Origin: an uncultured Cellulophaga sp.
GTDB taxonomy: Bacteria > Bacteroidota > Bacteroidia > Flavobacteriales > Flavobacteriaceae
Length of the DNA stretch: 64,000 bases
Direction: 5' to 3'
NCBI GenBank assembly: GCA_947496695.1
Contig: CANMEI010000010.1
Location: forward strand, 79,419 to 143,418
Positions 52,285 to 63,800 of this stretch are shown here, in pieces. Below the pieces are notes generated by a model. It searched no databases. It was not told the DNA's origin and saw nothing but the letters and a program-made list of their open reading frames with translations. A program made the translations under genes and the position numbers. Positions within the stretch are counted from its first letter, which is position 1. Every line of letters starts with the position of its first letter.

Positions 52285-53691
52285 ATGAGTTTATACGATG
52301 TAGCCATTATCGGCTCAGGACCCGGAGGATATGTAGCGGCAATACGTTGCGCACAATTAGGAATGAAAACAGCAATAATTGAAAAGTATTCAACTCTTGG
52401 TGGTACTTGTTTAAATGTAGGTTGTATTCCTTCAAAAGCTTTACTAGATTCATCACACCATTATGATGACGCTGTTAAACATTTTGAAGAGCATGGTATT
52501 GAAATTCCTGGTGAAATAAAGGTGAATTTAGAAAAAATGATTTCTCGTAAACAAAATGTTGTTGATATGACAACTAAGGGAATCAATTTTTTAATGGATA
52601 AAAATAAAATTGATGTTTTTGAAGGATTAGGTTCTTTTAAAGATGCTACTCATATAGCTATTGAAAAAAATGATGGTACTACAGAAACTATTGAAGCTAA
52701 AAATACAATTATAGCTACAGGATCTAAACCATCAACTTTACCATTTATTACTTTAGATAAAGAAAGAGTTATTACTTCTACAGAAGCTTTAGAGCTTAAA
52801 GAAATTCCAAAACACATGCTTGTAATAGGGGGTGGTGTTATTGGACTTGAACTTGGTCAAGTATATAAAAGATTAGGAGCCGAAGTTACTGTTATTGAAT
52901 ACATGGATAAAATTATTCCTGGTATGGATGGTGCACTTTCTAAAGAGCTTATGAAATCTTTAAAAAAGCAAAAAGTAAAATTTGCACTTTCTCACAAAGT
53001 AAAATCTGTTGAGCGCAATGGTGATGAAGTTATTGTAAAAGCAGATAATAAAAAAGGAGAAGAAGTATCTTTTTCAGGTGATTACTGTTTAGTTGCTGTT
53101 GGTCGTCATGCCTATACTGAAGGTTTAAATTTAGAAGCTGCAGGTGTACAGTTAGAAGAAAGAGGTAGAGTAGCAGTTAATGAGCATTTACAGACAAATG
53201 TTAAAAATATATATGCTATTGGTGATGTAATTAAAGGAGCAATGTTAGCGCATAAAGCTGAAGAAGAAGGTACTTTAGTAGCTGAGATTTTAGCTGGTCA
53301 AAAACCACATATTGACTATAATTTAATACCTGGTGTTGTTTATACTTGGCCAGAAGTTGCTGCTGTTGGTAAAACAGAAGAACAACTAAAAGAAGCTGGT
53401 GTTGCATACAAATCAGGATCTTTTCCAATGCGTGCTTTGGGTCGTTCTAGAGCTAGTGGTGATATAGATGGTTTTGTGAAAATATTAGCCGATAAAAATA
53501 CTGATGAAGTATTAGGAGTACATATGATTGGTGCTCGAGTTGCAGATTTAATTGCAGAAGGTGTAACTGCAATGGAATTTAGAGCTTCAGCTGAAGATAT
53601 CGCTCGTATGAGTCATGCACACCCAACGTATGCTGAAGCAGTTAAAGAAGCCGCTTTAGCAGCTACTGAAGATAGAGCTATTCACGTTTAA
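52285..53691 (+). CDS. lpd: Dihydrolipoyl dehydrogenase
   Basis: 468 residues from ATG 52285 (MSLYDVAIIGSGPGGY); the open frame extends to an upstream TTG that would add 12 atypical residues. E3 subunit of 2-oxoacid dehydrogenase and glycine cleavage complexes. Seen: FAD motif GSGPGG, redox disulfide GGTCLNVGC (Cys42, Cys47), NAD motif GGGVIGLELGQ, and the His-Glu pair in HAHPTYAEAVKEAAL. No E1/E2 genes adjoin, so it is probably shared. A strong terminator follows. Confidence 0.95.
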   Translation: MSLYDVAIIGSGPGGYVAAIRCAQLGMKTAIIEKYSTLGGTCLNVGCIPSKALLDSSHHYDDAVKHFEEHGIEIPGEIKVNLEKMISRKQNVVDMTTKGINFLMDKNKIDVFEGLGSFKDATHIAIEKNDGTTETIEAKNTIIATGSKPSTLPFITLDKERVITSTEALELKEIPKHMLVIGGGVIGLELGQVYKRLGAEVTVIEYMDKIIPGMDGALSKELMKSLKKQKVKFALSHKVKSVERNGDEVIVKADNKKGEEVSFSGDYCLVAVGRHAYTEGLNLEAAGVQLEERGRVAVNEHLQTNVKNIYAIGDVIKGAMLAHKAEEEGTLVAEILAGQKPHIDYNLIPGVVYTWPEVAAVGKTEEQLKEAGVAYKSGSFPMRALGRSRASGDIDGFVKILADKNTDEVLGVHMIGARVADLIAEGVTAMEFRASAEDIARMSHAHPTYAEAVKEAALAATEDRAIHV

Positions 53692-53706
53692 GATTTATTT
53701 TTTTTA

Positions 53707-53744
53707 TAATAAAATGCCACCTAATTTTAGGTGGCATTTTATTA
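53707..53744. terminator. Bidirectional terminator, lpd / recG
   Basis: Perfect 16-bp arms TAATAAAATGCCACCT / AGGTGGCATTTTATTA with a 6-base loop, between two convergent genes. Confidence 0.85.
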
Positions 53745-53774
53745 TATATCAATTATTGATTTTAGTCAATAATT

Positions 53775-55877
53775 TTAACTTATATATTTCCAAATATTTT
53801 TATGCTTTATAAGTTGAGCATAAGTATAATTGATTACAAAATTTTCATCTTTTTCAAGTTTAGGGTCTTCCTTTAAGATTTGAATAGCATAGTAACGTGC
53901 TGTTTTTAATATATCATTATCTTTTACAATATCTGCTATTTTTAAATTCAGCATACCACTTTGTTGTGTTCCCATTAAATCACCAGGTCCACGAAGTTTT
54001 AAATCTACTTCAGCAATTTCAAAGCCATCATTGGTTCGCACCATAGTTTCTAACCTTGTTTTGGCCTCTACGGATAATTTATGACTTGTCATTAAAATAC
54101 AAAAACTCTGATCAGCTCCACGACCTACACGTCCACGTAATTGATGCAATTGTGATAAACCAAAACGCTCGGCACTTTCAATAATCATTACAGATGCATT
54201 TGGTACATTCACGCCAACCTCTATTACAGTTGTGGCTACCATAATTTGAGTTTCGCCTTTTACAAATCGTTGCATTTCATATTCCTTATCATCAGGTTTC
54301 ATTTGCCCGTGAACAATAGAAATTTGATACTCTGGAGCAGGAAAATCACGAGCAATACTCTCATAACCATCCATTAAATCTTTATAATCTAACGCTTCTG
54401 ACTCTTGAATTAATGGGTATACTACATAAATTTGTCTTCCAATTTTTATTTCATCTCTAATAAATTGAAATACTTTTAAACGATTTGAATCATACCGATG
54501 AACGGTTTTTATAGGTTTACGCCCTGGTGGCAACTCATCAATAACAGAAATATCTAAATCACCATACAAGCTCATTGCTAAAGTTCTAGGTATTGGTGTT
54601 GCTGTCATTACCAAAATATGTGGAGGAATAGTATTTTTATGCCATAATTTAGATCGTTGGGCAACACCAAATCTATGTTGCTCATCAACAATAGCAAGTC
54701 CTAAATTTTTATACTGTACTTTATCTTCTAATAAGGCATGAGTACCAATTAAAATATGAAGTTCACCACTTTCTAATTGTTCATGTATAATTTTACGTTG
54801 TGATTTTTTTACAGAACCCGTTAAAAGTGCAATGTTGATATTCATGTTTTTTAAAAGCTCTTGAACACCTATAAAATGTTGGTTGGCCAAAATTTCTGTA
54901 GGTGCCATTAAACAAGCTTGAAAACCATTATCTATTGCTAATAACATAGTCATTAATGCCACAATAGTTTTACCAGATCCTACATCACCTTGTAGCAAAC
55001 GGTTCATTTGGGCATTGCTACCAAGATCAGACCGAATTTCTTTTATTACTCTCTTCTGAGCATTGGTAAGCTCAAAAGGTAAATGGTTGTTATAAAATTC
55101 ATTAAATAATGTTCCTACCTTATCAAAAGCAAAACCTTTTATACGTTGCTTATGCAACATGTTTTTTGCTATTAATTGTAGCTGTATATAAAACAACTCT
55201 TCAAATTTTAACCTGAATTGTGCTTTAGATAGTAATTCTTGATTTTGAGGAAAATGAATATTATACATAGCCTCACTTTTTGAAATCAAGTTTAAGGTAC
55301 TTATTATTTTAGGCGATAATGCCTCGGTAAATTTCCCTTTTATATCTACAAATAATTGTTGAATTAATTTACTTATAACTCTATTTGTAATTCCTTTATT
55401 AGCTAATTTTTCAGTAGAAGGATAAACCGGTTGCATGGCTATTTTTATCCCTTTTTCATGATCTACCACTAATTCCATATCAGGGTGAGGCATTGAAAAG
55501 CCATTGTAATAATTTATTTTTCCAAATACTACATAAGGCACATTCAATTTTAAATTCTCTCGAATCCATTTTTGGCCTCTAAACCAAACTAGTTCTATTT
55601 GGCCTGTACCATCAGTAAAGGTAGCTACTAATCGTTTTCCTTTTTTTTGATCTACAGATTTAATATGTGTTATTTTTCCAATAATTTGTACTTCGGCAGA
55701 ATTCCGTTGTAATTGATTTATCTTGTAATATTGCGTTTTATCAATATATCTATTCGGAAAAAAATTAATTAAATCTTGATATGTTTTGATACCCAATTCC
55801 GATTGCAAGGAATTAGCTCTGTTTGGGCCAACACCTTTTAAATATACAATAGGGGTTTGTAGGTAATTACCATTCAT
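53775..55877 (-). CDS. recG: ATP-dependent DNA helicase RecG
   Basis: 700 residues. N-terminal wedge/OB domain (about 1-220: YLKGVGPNRANSLQSELGI, AEVQIIGKITHI), SF2 motor with Walker A LLQGDVGSGKT, DEQH box IVDEQHRFGV, MTATPIPRTLAMSLYGDLD and motif VI HQLRGRVGRG. Reverses stalled replication forks and processes recombination intermediates. Leftward single gene, divergent from the aminopeptidase. Confidence 0.96.
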   Translation of the reverse strand: MNGNYLQTPIVYLKGVGPNRANSLQSELGIKTYQDLINFFPNRYIDKTQYYKINQLQRNSAEVQIIGKITHIKSVDQKKGKRLVATFTDGTGQIELVWFRGQKWIRENLKLNVPYVVFGKINYYNGFSMPHPDMELVVDHEKGIKIAMQPVYPSTEKLANKGITNRVISKLIQQLFVDIKGKFTEALSPKIISTLNLISKSEAMYNIHFPQNQELLSKAQFRLKFEELFYIQLQLIAKNMLHKQRIKGFAFDKVGTLFNEFYNNHLPFELTNAQKRVIKEIRSDLGSNAQMNRLLQGDVGSGKTIVALMTMLLAIDNGFQACLMAPTEILANQHFIGVQELLKNMNINIALLTGSVKKSQRKIIHEQLESGELHILIGTHALLEDKVQYKNLGLAIVDEQHRFGVAQRSKLWHKNTIPPHILVMTATPIPRTLAMSLYGDLDISVIDELPPGRKPIKTVHRYDSNRLKVFQFIRDEIKIGRQIYVVYPLIQESEALDYKDLMDGYESIARDFPAPEYQISIVHGQMKPDDKEYEMQRFVKGETQIMVATTVIEVGVNVPNASVMIIESAERFGLSQLHQLRGRVGRGADQSFCILMTSHKLSVEAKTRLETMVRTNDGFEIAEVDLKLRGPGDLMGTQQSGMLNLKIADIVKDNDILKTARYYAIQILKEDPKLEKDENFVINYTYAQLIKHKNIWKYIS

Positions 55878-55957
55878 GCGACTAAATTAATGCTTAGTTA
55901 TAAAGGAACAAAAACCAAATTGCTTATTTTGGTACTGATTTTGATATTTTTAAAAAT

Positions 55958-58045
55958 ATGCATTACTATTTTTTGTTTTTTATAAGTTTATTAGGGCTGA
56001 GTATAAATGCTCAAACACAAGATAAGGTTGATTTTCTTACAGCGGATGTTGCTATATCTATACTGCCAGAATCAAAAGAAATAAAAGGAACTGTTGTTTA
56101 TACTTTTAAAACCTTAGCTACAGTAGATTCAGTGTATTTAGATGCTCATAATATGGAGTTCACATCAGTAAGATTAAAAAATAAAAAAGTAGCCTTTAAA
56201 GCTGATAAAAACCATATAGTAATTAAAAATAATTTTAAAGAAGATAAAACATACGCTCTAAATTTAACGTATTCTGCAAAACCCAAACAAACCGTTTATT
56301 TTATAGGTTGGAATGATGATATTAATGCTATTAATCAAGTTTGGACTCAAGGGCAAGGAAAATACACAAGCCATTGGCTACCTAGTTTTGATGATATGAA
56401 AGAGAAAGTTGAATACGATTTAAAAATCTCTTTCGACAAAAAATACACCGTAATTGCTAATGGAAAATTAGTAGATAAAAAAACTAATAATAATACAACT
56501 ACTTGGTATTTTGACATGCAAAAACCTATGAGTAGTTATTTATTGGCATTTGCTATTGGTGATTATCAATACTCAGACCTTAATAGCAAAAGTGGTATTC
56601 CAATAGAACTATACTACTACCCAAACGACAGTTTAAAAATTGAACCAACTTACCGATATTCAAAGAAAATTTTTGACTTCTTAGAACAAGAAATAGGTGT
56701 TAATTATCCATGGCAAAACTACAAGCAAATACCAGCCCACGATTTTTTATATGCAGGTATGGAGAATACTACAGCTACTATTTTTTCTGATAGTTATGTT
56801 ATTGATGATAATGCATTTATTGATAAAAATTATGTAAATGTAAATGCGCACGAATTAGCACATCAATGGTTTGGAGATTTAGTAACTGAATTTGATGGTA
56901 ATCATCATTGGTTACAGGAAGGTTTTGCTACATATTATGCTTTATTGGCTGAAAAAGAAATTTTTGGAGATGATTATTTTTATTGGAAACTTTTTGATAC
57001 CGCTGAAATTTTAAATACTCAATCAAAAAATCATAATGGAGAATCACTTACAGATGATAAAGCGAGTAGTTTAACTTTTTATGAAAAAGGAGCTTGGGCA
57101 CTTGTAATGCTTAAAAATGAGATAGGAGAGGAGTCCTTTAAAAAAGGGATAATATCATATCTAAAAAAACACCAATTTAAAAATGTGAAAATTTCAGATT
57201 TTATTTTAGAAATGGAAATAGCTAGCGGTGAAAAATTAGATAATTTTTATTCAGAATGGATTTTAGCAACAGAATTTCCTATTAAAAAAGTAGAAGCATA
57301 TTTAAAACAGAATTCTGAAAGTATAGCTACTTATATAGCGCTTAAAATATCAACTCAAGAATTGCAAAACGAATTTACTAGTTCTAAAATAGATGAAATT
57401 TTCCTAAAAGCAACATCAACTAAATTAAAAGAACATATCTTATCTAATTTTTCAGAAAATTTAATATCTGAAAAAATAAAAACTAGCGTACTGACTTCAA
57501 ATGAAATTTTAGTTAGGCAAGCGTTAATTTTAAATACTACTAAAATAGCTACAGAATTAAAAGAGCAATATGAAAGTTTATTAAATGACAAAAGCTATAC
57601 AACTATTGAAAATACCTTGTATAAGCTATTTCTTAGTTTTCCAGAAGATAGAAAAGTATACTTAGATAGAACAAGTGAAATAGTTGGTTTTCCTGATAAG
57701 AACGTGAAGCTTTTATGGTTAACATTAGCACTTGTAACTGAAAATTATAATAGTTTAAAAACTAAAGAATATTATGACGAATTAGGTAGTTACACAAGTG
57801 AAAATTATAGTGCTACTATTCGAGAAACTGCATTTCAATATTTATTTCAAACTTTTGGTTTAACTGATATTCATTTAAAAAATTTAATGCAAGCTACAGA
57901 TCACCATAGCTGGCGATTTAAAAAATTTGCACGCAGTTTAACAGATGAATTACTAACAGATGAAGACTATAAAAATAGACTTATAGACTTAATTCCTTCA
58001 TTAAAAAACTCAGAAAGTCACTATATTAAGAGTAAATTAAATTAA
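55958..58045 (+). CDS. M1-family zinc aminopeptidase, exported
   Basis: 695 residues with a signal peptide (FFISLLGLSINAQ). An N-terminal beta saddle is followed by the catalytic domain: YAGMENTTATIF (substrate amine-binding GxMEN-like), zinc motif HELAH, and the third ligand Glu 18 residues later in HHWLQEGFATYY. The helical C-terminal part (about 440-690) is Lys/Glu rich. Removes N-terminal residues from peptides in the periplasm or outside. Ends two bases before the first patatin gene, so the three are likely one transcript. Confidence 0.92.
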   Translation: MHYYFLFFISLLGLSINAQTQDKVDFLTADVAISILPESKEIKGTVVYTFKTLATVDSVYLDAHNMEFTSVRLKNKKVAFKADKNHIVIKNNFKEDKTYALNLTYSAKPKQTVYFIGWNDDINAINQVWTQGQGKYTSHWLPSFDDMKEKVEYDLKISFDKKYTVIANGKLVDKKTNNNTTTWYFDMQKPMSSYLLAFAIGDYQYSDLNSKSGIPIELYYYPNDSLKIEPTYRYSKKIFDFLEQEIGVNYPWQNYKQIPAHDFLYAGMENTTATIFSDSYVIDDNAFIDKNYVNVNAHELAHQWFGDLVTEFDGNHHWLQEGFATYYALLAEKEIFGDDYFYWKLFDTAEILNTQSKNHNGESLTDDKASSLTFYEKGAWALVMLKNEIGEESFKKGIISYLKKHQFKNVKISDFILEMEIASGEKLDNFYSEWILATEFPIKKVEAYLKQNSESIATYIALKISTQELQNEFTSSKIDEIFLKATSTKLKEHILSNFSENLISEKIKTSVLTSNEILVRQALILNTTKIATELKEQYESLLNDKSYTTIENTLYKLFLSFPEDRKVYLDRTSEIVGFPDKNVKLLWLTLALVTENYNSLKTKEYYDELGSYTSENYSATIRETAFQYLFQTFGLTDIHLKNLMQATDHHSWRFKKFARSLTDELLTDEDYKNRLIDLIPSLKNSESHYIKSKLN

Positions 58046-58047
58046 AA

Positions 58048-58962
58048 ATGAGAGCGTTAGTAATATCTGGTGGTGGAAGTAAAGGTGCATTTGCAGGTGG
58101 TGTTGCTCAATATTTATTAGAAGAGAGTAAACATAACTACGACATTTTTATTGGTACTTCAACAGGGAGCTTACTTATTTCTCATTTAGCACTACAGAAA
58201 ATAGAAAAAATAAAACAAATTTATACATCTGTAAATCAAGATGATATATTTAGTAATTGTCCGTTTGTATCACATAAAAAACAAGGTGTAGAAACAATTG
58301 GAATAAATCATTTTAACGTTTTTAAAAATTTTTATAAAGGAAGAAAAACATTTGGTGAAAGTTATAATCTTTTAAGATTAATCAAAAAAGCAATTACAGA
58401 AGAAGAATTTATAAATCTTAAAAAAGGCTCTAAAGATATTGTAGTTACTGTATCAAATCTATCTTTAAATCAAACAGAATATAAATCTATTAATGATTTT
58501 ACATATGATGAATTTTGTGAGTGGATTTGGATTTCGTGTAATTATACTCCATTTATGTCATTAGCACAAAAAAATGGATGTGAATATGCAGATGGTGGTT
58601 TAGGTTCTATGGTGCCAATTGAAGAAGCTATAAAAAGAGGTGCTACTACTATTGATGCCATAATTTTGCAAACAGAAGTAACACATATTAATAGAATGCC
58701 ATCAAAAAATGCATTTTCATTATTAACTAATATGTTCGCTTTTATGCTCGATCGTATAGAACATCAAAATATTAGAATAGGTAAGTATGTTGCTAAGCAT
58801 AACAATGCTATTATTAATTTTTATTACACGCCAACAATATTAACAACGAATTCCCTTATTTTTGAAAAAGAAAAAATGACAACTTGGTGGCGAAGTGGAT
58901 TTAATTATGCTAAATTTAAAAGTTCAGAAACTAGTCAATTAGAACCCGAAAAAACAAATTAA
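58048..58962 (+). CDS. Patatin-like phospholipase, copy 1
   Basis: 304 residues. Oxyanion GGGSKGAFAGG (residues 8-18), nucleophile Ser38 in GTSTGS and catalytic Asp182 in ADGGLG form the Ser-Asp dyad of patatins. No signal peptide, so cytoplasmic or inner-face acting. Hydrolyses phospholipid or other acyl esters. Two bases after the aminopeptidase stop and two before its paralogue. Highly similar in layout to copy 2 (WIWISCNY and TPFMSL segments shared). Confidence 0.9.
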   Translation: MRALVISGGGSKGAFAGGVAQYLLEESKHNYDIFIGTSTGSLLISHLALQKIEKIKQIYTSVNQDDIFSNCPFVSHKKQGVETIGINHFNVFKNFYKGRKTFGESYNLLRLIKKAITEEEFINLKKGSKDIVVTVSNLSLNQTEYKSINDFTYDEFCEWIWISCNYTPFMSLAQKNGCEYADGGLGSMVPIEEAIKRGATTIDAIILQTEVTHINRMPSKNAFSLLTNMFAFMLDRIEHQNIRIGKYVAKHNNAIINFYYTPTILTTNSLIFEKEKMTTWWRSGFNYAKFKSSETSQLEPEKTN

Positions 58963-58964
58963 AA

Positions 58965-59852
58965 TTGAAAGCATTAGTAATTAGTGGAGGAGGTAGTAAA
59001 GGAGCTTTTGCAGGAGGTGTTGCGCAATACCTTATGGAAATTGAAAAAAGAGAATACGATCTTTTTTTAGGAACATCAACTGGAAGTTTATTAATTCCGC
59101 AACTAGCTTTAAATAATGTTGGCAAGTTATATGATATATATACAAATGTTAATCAGCTTTCAATTTTTAGTTTAAACCCATTTATAGTTCGTAAAAAAGA
59201 TGGTCGTGAGTTCGTAACTATTAATTACTTTACTACATTTCTACAGTTTTTAAAAAGAAAAAGAACTTTTGGAGAGAGCGGAGCATTAAGAAAAACAATT
59301 AAAAAGAATTTTTCACCTGATGAATTTGAATTGATAAAGAATTCAAACAAATCTGTAATTGTTACCGTTTCAAACTTGTCACAAAATAAAGTAGAGTATA
59401 AAGCTCTTACAGATTTTAGTTATGATGAATTTTGTGACTGGATATGGATCTCGTGTAATTACATTCCATTTATGTCTTTAGTGAAAAAAAATGGATTTGA
59501 GTATGGAGATGGTGGTTTAGGTTGTGTAGTACCAATTAGAGAAGCAATTCGTAGAGGTGCAACAGAGGTAGATGCTATTATTTTAGAATCTGAAAACTTA
59601 AACCAAAATAAAGTATTAGGTAAAAATCCTTTCTCATTAATGCTTAGTATTTATGGTTTTGTATTGGACCAAATTGAATACCATGATGTTTCAGAAGGTG
59701 TTTTGGCTGCAAAACATAATAATGTAAAACTAAACTTATATTATACACCAACCAGACTTACCGAAAACTCATTAGTTTTTAATAAAAAACTAATGCACGA
59801 GTGGTGGCTACAAGGCTTTAGTTATGCTGAAGAAAAATTTAAAGGAGAATAA
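58965..59852 (+). CDS. Patatin-like phospholipase, copy 2
   Basis: 295 residues, starting at TTG 58965; there is no ATG in the right place and the alignment with copy 1 (ALVISGGGSKGAFAGGVAQYL) begins exactly here. The dyad is intact: Ser38 in GTSTGS and Asp in GDGGLG. A tandem paralogue of the preceding gene, two bases downstream of its stop, so expression is coupled. The weaker TTG start suggests lower yield than copy 1. Substrate unknown. Confidence 0.9.
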   Translation: MKALVISGGGSKGAFAGGVAQYLMEIEKREYDLFLGTSTGSLLIPQLALNNVGKLYDIYTNVNQLSIFSLNPFIVRKKDGREFVTINYFTTFLQFLKRKRTFGESGALRKTIKKNFSPDEFELIKNSNKSVIVTVSNLSQNKVEYKALTDFSYDEFCDWIWISCNYIPFMSLVKKNGFEYGDGGLGCVVPIREAIRRGATEVDAIILESENLNQNKVLGKNPFSLMLSIYGFVLDQIEYHDVSEGVLAAKHNNVKLNLYYTPTRLTENSLVFNKKLMHEWWLQGFSYAEEKFKGE

Positions 59853-59860
59853 AATTAAAT

Positions 59861-60379
59861 TTACCACAAAACACTAATCTCTTTTTTTACAAAAGATAAT
59901 GCCGTTGCTGATGGCGATGATTTATCCATAGTATCACTTAAAATATCTTCTCTAAATTTATCTGCATTTTCTGCATCACTTAAAGCTGCCTTTCTAATAG
60001 ATTGTATTGTAGCACTTTTTGCTGCTTTAATAATATTCCAGCATTCGTCAGATAAATATAATTGTTGTGATAAATTATGATCAAATTCTGTTTCAATACT
60101 CTTAGTCAATAAAGCTTCATATGCCGCTTTATCTTGTGATTGTGGTGCAACTCTAACAACTAAACTTGGTATTGATATTCGTTCTAAGAATAGTACCATA
60201 CGCTCATATGCTTGTAAACGCACTGGTAATGTTTGTTTTTGAGTATCTTTCTGAAGTAAAAATCTTCTACGTCCTTCTTCATTACTAGTGTGCAATCTAA
60301 AAAAATAAAAAGCAACTACACCAGTAACTACTGATGGTAATAAATATGCAAAAGCTTGTAGAATTTGTTCTCCGTTCAT
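59861..60379 (-). CDS. DUF7935 family membrane-anchored protein
   Basis: 172 residues: one N-terminal membrane helix (FAYLLPSVVTGVVAFYFF), then a cytosolic helical domain starting RRRFLLQKDTQKQTLPVRLQAYERMVLFLERIS, with LYLSDECWNIIKAAKSATIQSIRKAAL later. This matches my memory of DUF7935, a flavobacterial family of unknown role. Single leftward gene, convergent with the patatin pair (8-base gap). Confidence 0.75.
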   Translation of the reverse strand: MNGEQILQAFAYLLPSVVTGVVAFYFFRLHTSNEEGRRRFLLQKDTQKQTLPVRLQAYERMVLFLERISIPSLVVRVAPQSQDKAAYEALLTKSIETEFDHNLSQQLYLSDECWNIIKAAKSATIQSIRKAALSDAENADKFREDILSDTMDKSSPSATALSFVKKEISVLW

Positions 60380-60887
60380 GAGTAATTTTATTTTAGTTTG
60401 ATGAGATTAAAACGATGCATTTTTTGAAAAAGTATTTTTATAAAATTATTTTTTTGTCAAAAAATATTCTACTCATAATTATAAATATTATCACCAACTG
60501 TAGTATTATTTTTTTAACAGTATTGTTCTAAAATTTTTATGGCTCTTAAATTTATAAATAGGTTTTTGAGTAACTATTTTTTTAAATATAGATAATATTT
60601 AAAATCCATTCATCGATACTTTAATCTGATTAAACTATATTTTTATTAGTATTCAACAATAAAATATAATTCATTTATTATCATTTCCTTCTCTTTGTGA
60701 AAAGATATTTTTAAATAATAACAACAGTATTTGTAAGAATAAAACTATTAATTTATATTTAAACGATAACTATATACATTTTATCTAAAAAAAATTATTA
60801 TTAATAATACTTAGAATTTCTATTAAAAAAAACACCTTTTTTTAAAAAAATAATGAACCAATTATAAAATTATAAACCAAACAATTT
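60380..60887. other. 508-base AT-rich intergenic region
   Basis: Upstream of two divergent genes. No ORF, no clear hairpin, and no convincing TTTG/TAnnTTTG pair; several long A and T runs. Promoters for both genes should be here but I cannot place them. Confidence 0.4.
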
Positions 60888-63800
60888 ATGAAAAAAATTA
60901 TACTAATTTTAGATAATATTAAAACAGTACCTATAAGAAGTTCTATTATTTTACTAATAATTTCTTTGTTTTATATTAATACAAATGCTCAATACCCTTC
61001 TGGAACAGACGTTTCAACATTAACAAACCCATTTTCTTGTACAGGAGAAGCTTATATAGTATATGCCCCAAATGCATCAACAAGTTCTACTTTAGCTTTT
61101 ATATCTCCGAGTACTCCAAGTGTAGAAAATTCTTCTTTTGTTTTCAATAATGTAACGGTAAATGCTTTAGCATATAATGTGTCAGTAGCTTATGGTTATG
61201 GGTTAATTACAGGTGATCAGGATAATACTTTAGGTCCTGATCAGTATGATATAATTATTTTTGATTCCGTAGGTAATATGGTTAGTCTTGGTCAACCTAA
61301 TCCCTCAACTGCAAATCCACCTGATACTTCCATATTATGGAATAACAATAGAATATCAAGCGCAGTAGGCGAATTTGATGCCAATACAGAAACTTATTAT
61401 TTTCTAGGAAGAACTACTAATTCTGGTACTTTTACACATATAGTTTCAGTTGATATTAATACGTTCGAATATACAGCTACTCAACTTTCATCTACTTCAC
61501 AAGGGAACTTCACAGACTTTGCATTTTCAAATTTTGATGGGTTATTATATGGATTATCAGCATCAGAAGGAGTTGTTAATATAGACCCCTTAACAGGAAT
61601 AGTAACCGATGTTATAATAGATTCTGCTAACTCTGATTCAATACCCTCACAAAATGCTGGTGGTGCATGGGCGGATGCTACAGGGACGGTTTATTTTTAT
61701 CAAAATGGTAGCACTAATGCAGCACAAAGAAGGCTTGTAAGTTACGATCCAAATACAAATATTATTAAAAATTTAGGGCAAACTGAAAGATATGGCCAGT
61801 TTGACGCCACTGCATGTACACCACCTGTAATAACAAAAGATATATCTCCTACTACTGATGTTAAAGCAGGAGATACAATGACCTATGAATTTAATATAAT
61901 AAACCCATATGCTTCTGATATATTGGTTGGCTTTTCTGATATATTAACAAACCCTTATGTAACTTTTGATACTAGCTCTTTAATTCCAGCTACACCAGGT
62001 GGAGCTACCATAGATACTTTCACAACTACAGAATTAATAATGTCATCTATAACCGTGCCTGGTTCAGGAACCTTAAATTTTACAGTAGAAGTTATAATAG
62101 CAGAAAATGCAACATCAGGAGATTATACCAATACAGCAAGTATATCTTTTGGTGCTGATACAATTGAAAGTTATCCTTCTGGTGATTCTACTGGAGGAGC
62201 TACAACAATTACTGTTTTAGCAGCTGTTGAACCTGTCGATGATGTTTTTCCTGGTTTTTTTGCTTCAGGAGAAACTTCTACAATTAGTGTAATTGATAAT
62301 GATGAAGTTGCAGGTAATGCACCAGTAATTGGAACAGATGTAACATTAAATAATGATCCTAATGGTACAAATACCATAGGAACTATAGACCCTGCGACTG
62401 GTTTAATTACTATAGATGCAAATACACCAGACGGAACCTATATTTTAGAATACCAAATATGTGAAATAGCCTATCCTACAAATTGTAGTACAGCTACAGT
62501 TACTATTATAGTAGCTGATGCAGATGGTGATGGTGTAAATAATACTGTTGATTTAGACGATGATAATGATGGTGTTTTAGATAGTGAAGAATGTAATGCT
62601 ACCACATACTCTTTCAGTTTTGACACTGATAATGAAGGTTGGATTGTTGATAATAATAATGCAGGAAGTAATGATGGTAGTACAGTACATTCAACGGCAA
62701 GTTTAACCAATCAAAATTGTGATTTTTCAAGTATACCTGCTAGTCCATCTGGTACAAATTATATATTATGGACAGATGAAACAGCTGGTAATGCATATTT
62801 TGAAAATTCTTCAGACTTAAATTTAGATTTGTCGACATTAACAGATAATGGAAGTCTTAACTTTAATTGGATAAATGGTGTTTATGGTGGCTCTTCTCCT
62901 ACAGCAAATGATATGATTATTGTTTTAAGTGGCGGTGGTACTAATGTAACTTACCCTCTTACAGGAGTTGTTGGAAGTTTTATTAATAGCGGACAATGGC
63001 ACAATATAACAGTTGATTTAACTACTGCAAATTTTGGTAGTGATCTAGCTACAGTATTGGCCGATTTAGATGTTATTTCAATAAAAGTTGAAAATATAAA
63101 CAGCAGACAGATTGGAGATTCTGGTACCACATGTACTGAAGCTGAATATATGGCTTTAGATGATATTTATTTCTCTAGTAATTGTTTAGATACTGATGAA
63201 GATGGCACTCCTGATTATTTAGATTTGGATAGTGATAATGATGGTTGTAATGATGTTATAGAATCTGGGGGGACAGATGATGATGGTGATGGAATTTTAG
63301 GTGATGCTCCTACTACTGTTGATGCTAATGGTCAAGTAACTGGTGGCGGTGATATTTCTGGTAGCTATGATGGCGTAAATGGAAATGAGGCAACTGCAGT
63401 AAATGCAAATATTAATACCATTCCTGCAAATCAGACTGAAGATCCAGGTGCTTCTGCTACTTTTCAAGTTATAGCAGTAGCTACTAGTACAACCGATTAT
63501 ACGGGTACCGCTCCTACAACAACTCCTAATTATTCAGGAACTTCTGCAACTGATATTTCAACGGGGCTAGTATATCAATGGTACCTTGGAGATCCAGATT
63601 CTGGCGGTACACTATTAACAAATGACGCTACTTATAGTGGTACTTCAACAAATTCATTAAGTATTATAACGGATGTTACTTTAAATGATAACGAATATTT
63701 TGTTTTGATTACACATCCAAATAACCTGTGTTTATCACTAATAGAAAGTGCAATTTTAACTGTAAACCAACCTCCTGTAGCAGATGATGAAACGGTAACT

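Noticed and set aside
62171..62710. Minus-strand frames inside the large secreted protein
   Set aside because: Ser/Val/Pro-rich translations complementary to Asp/Thr-rich repeats; the plus frame is open for over 1000 codons.
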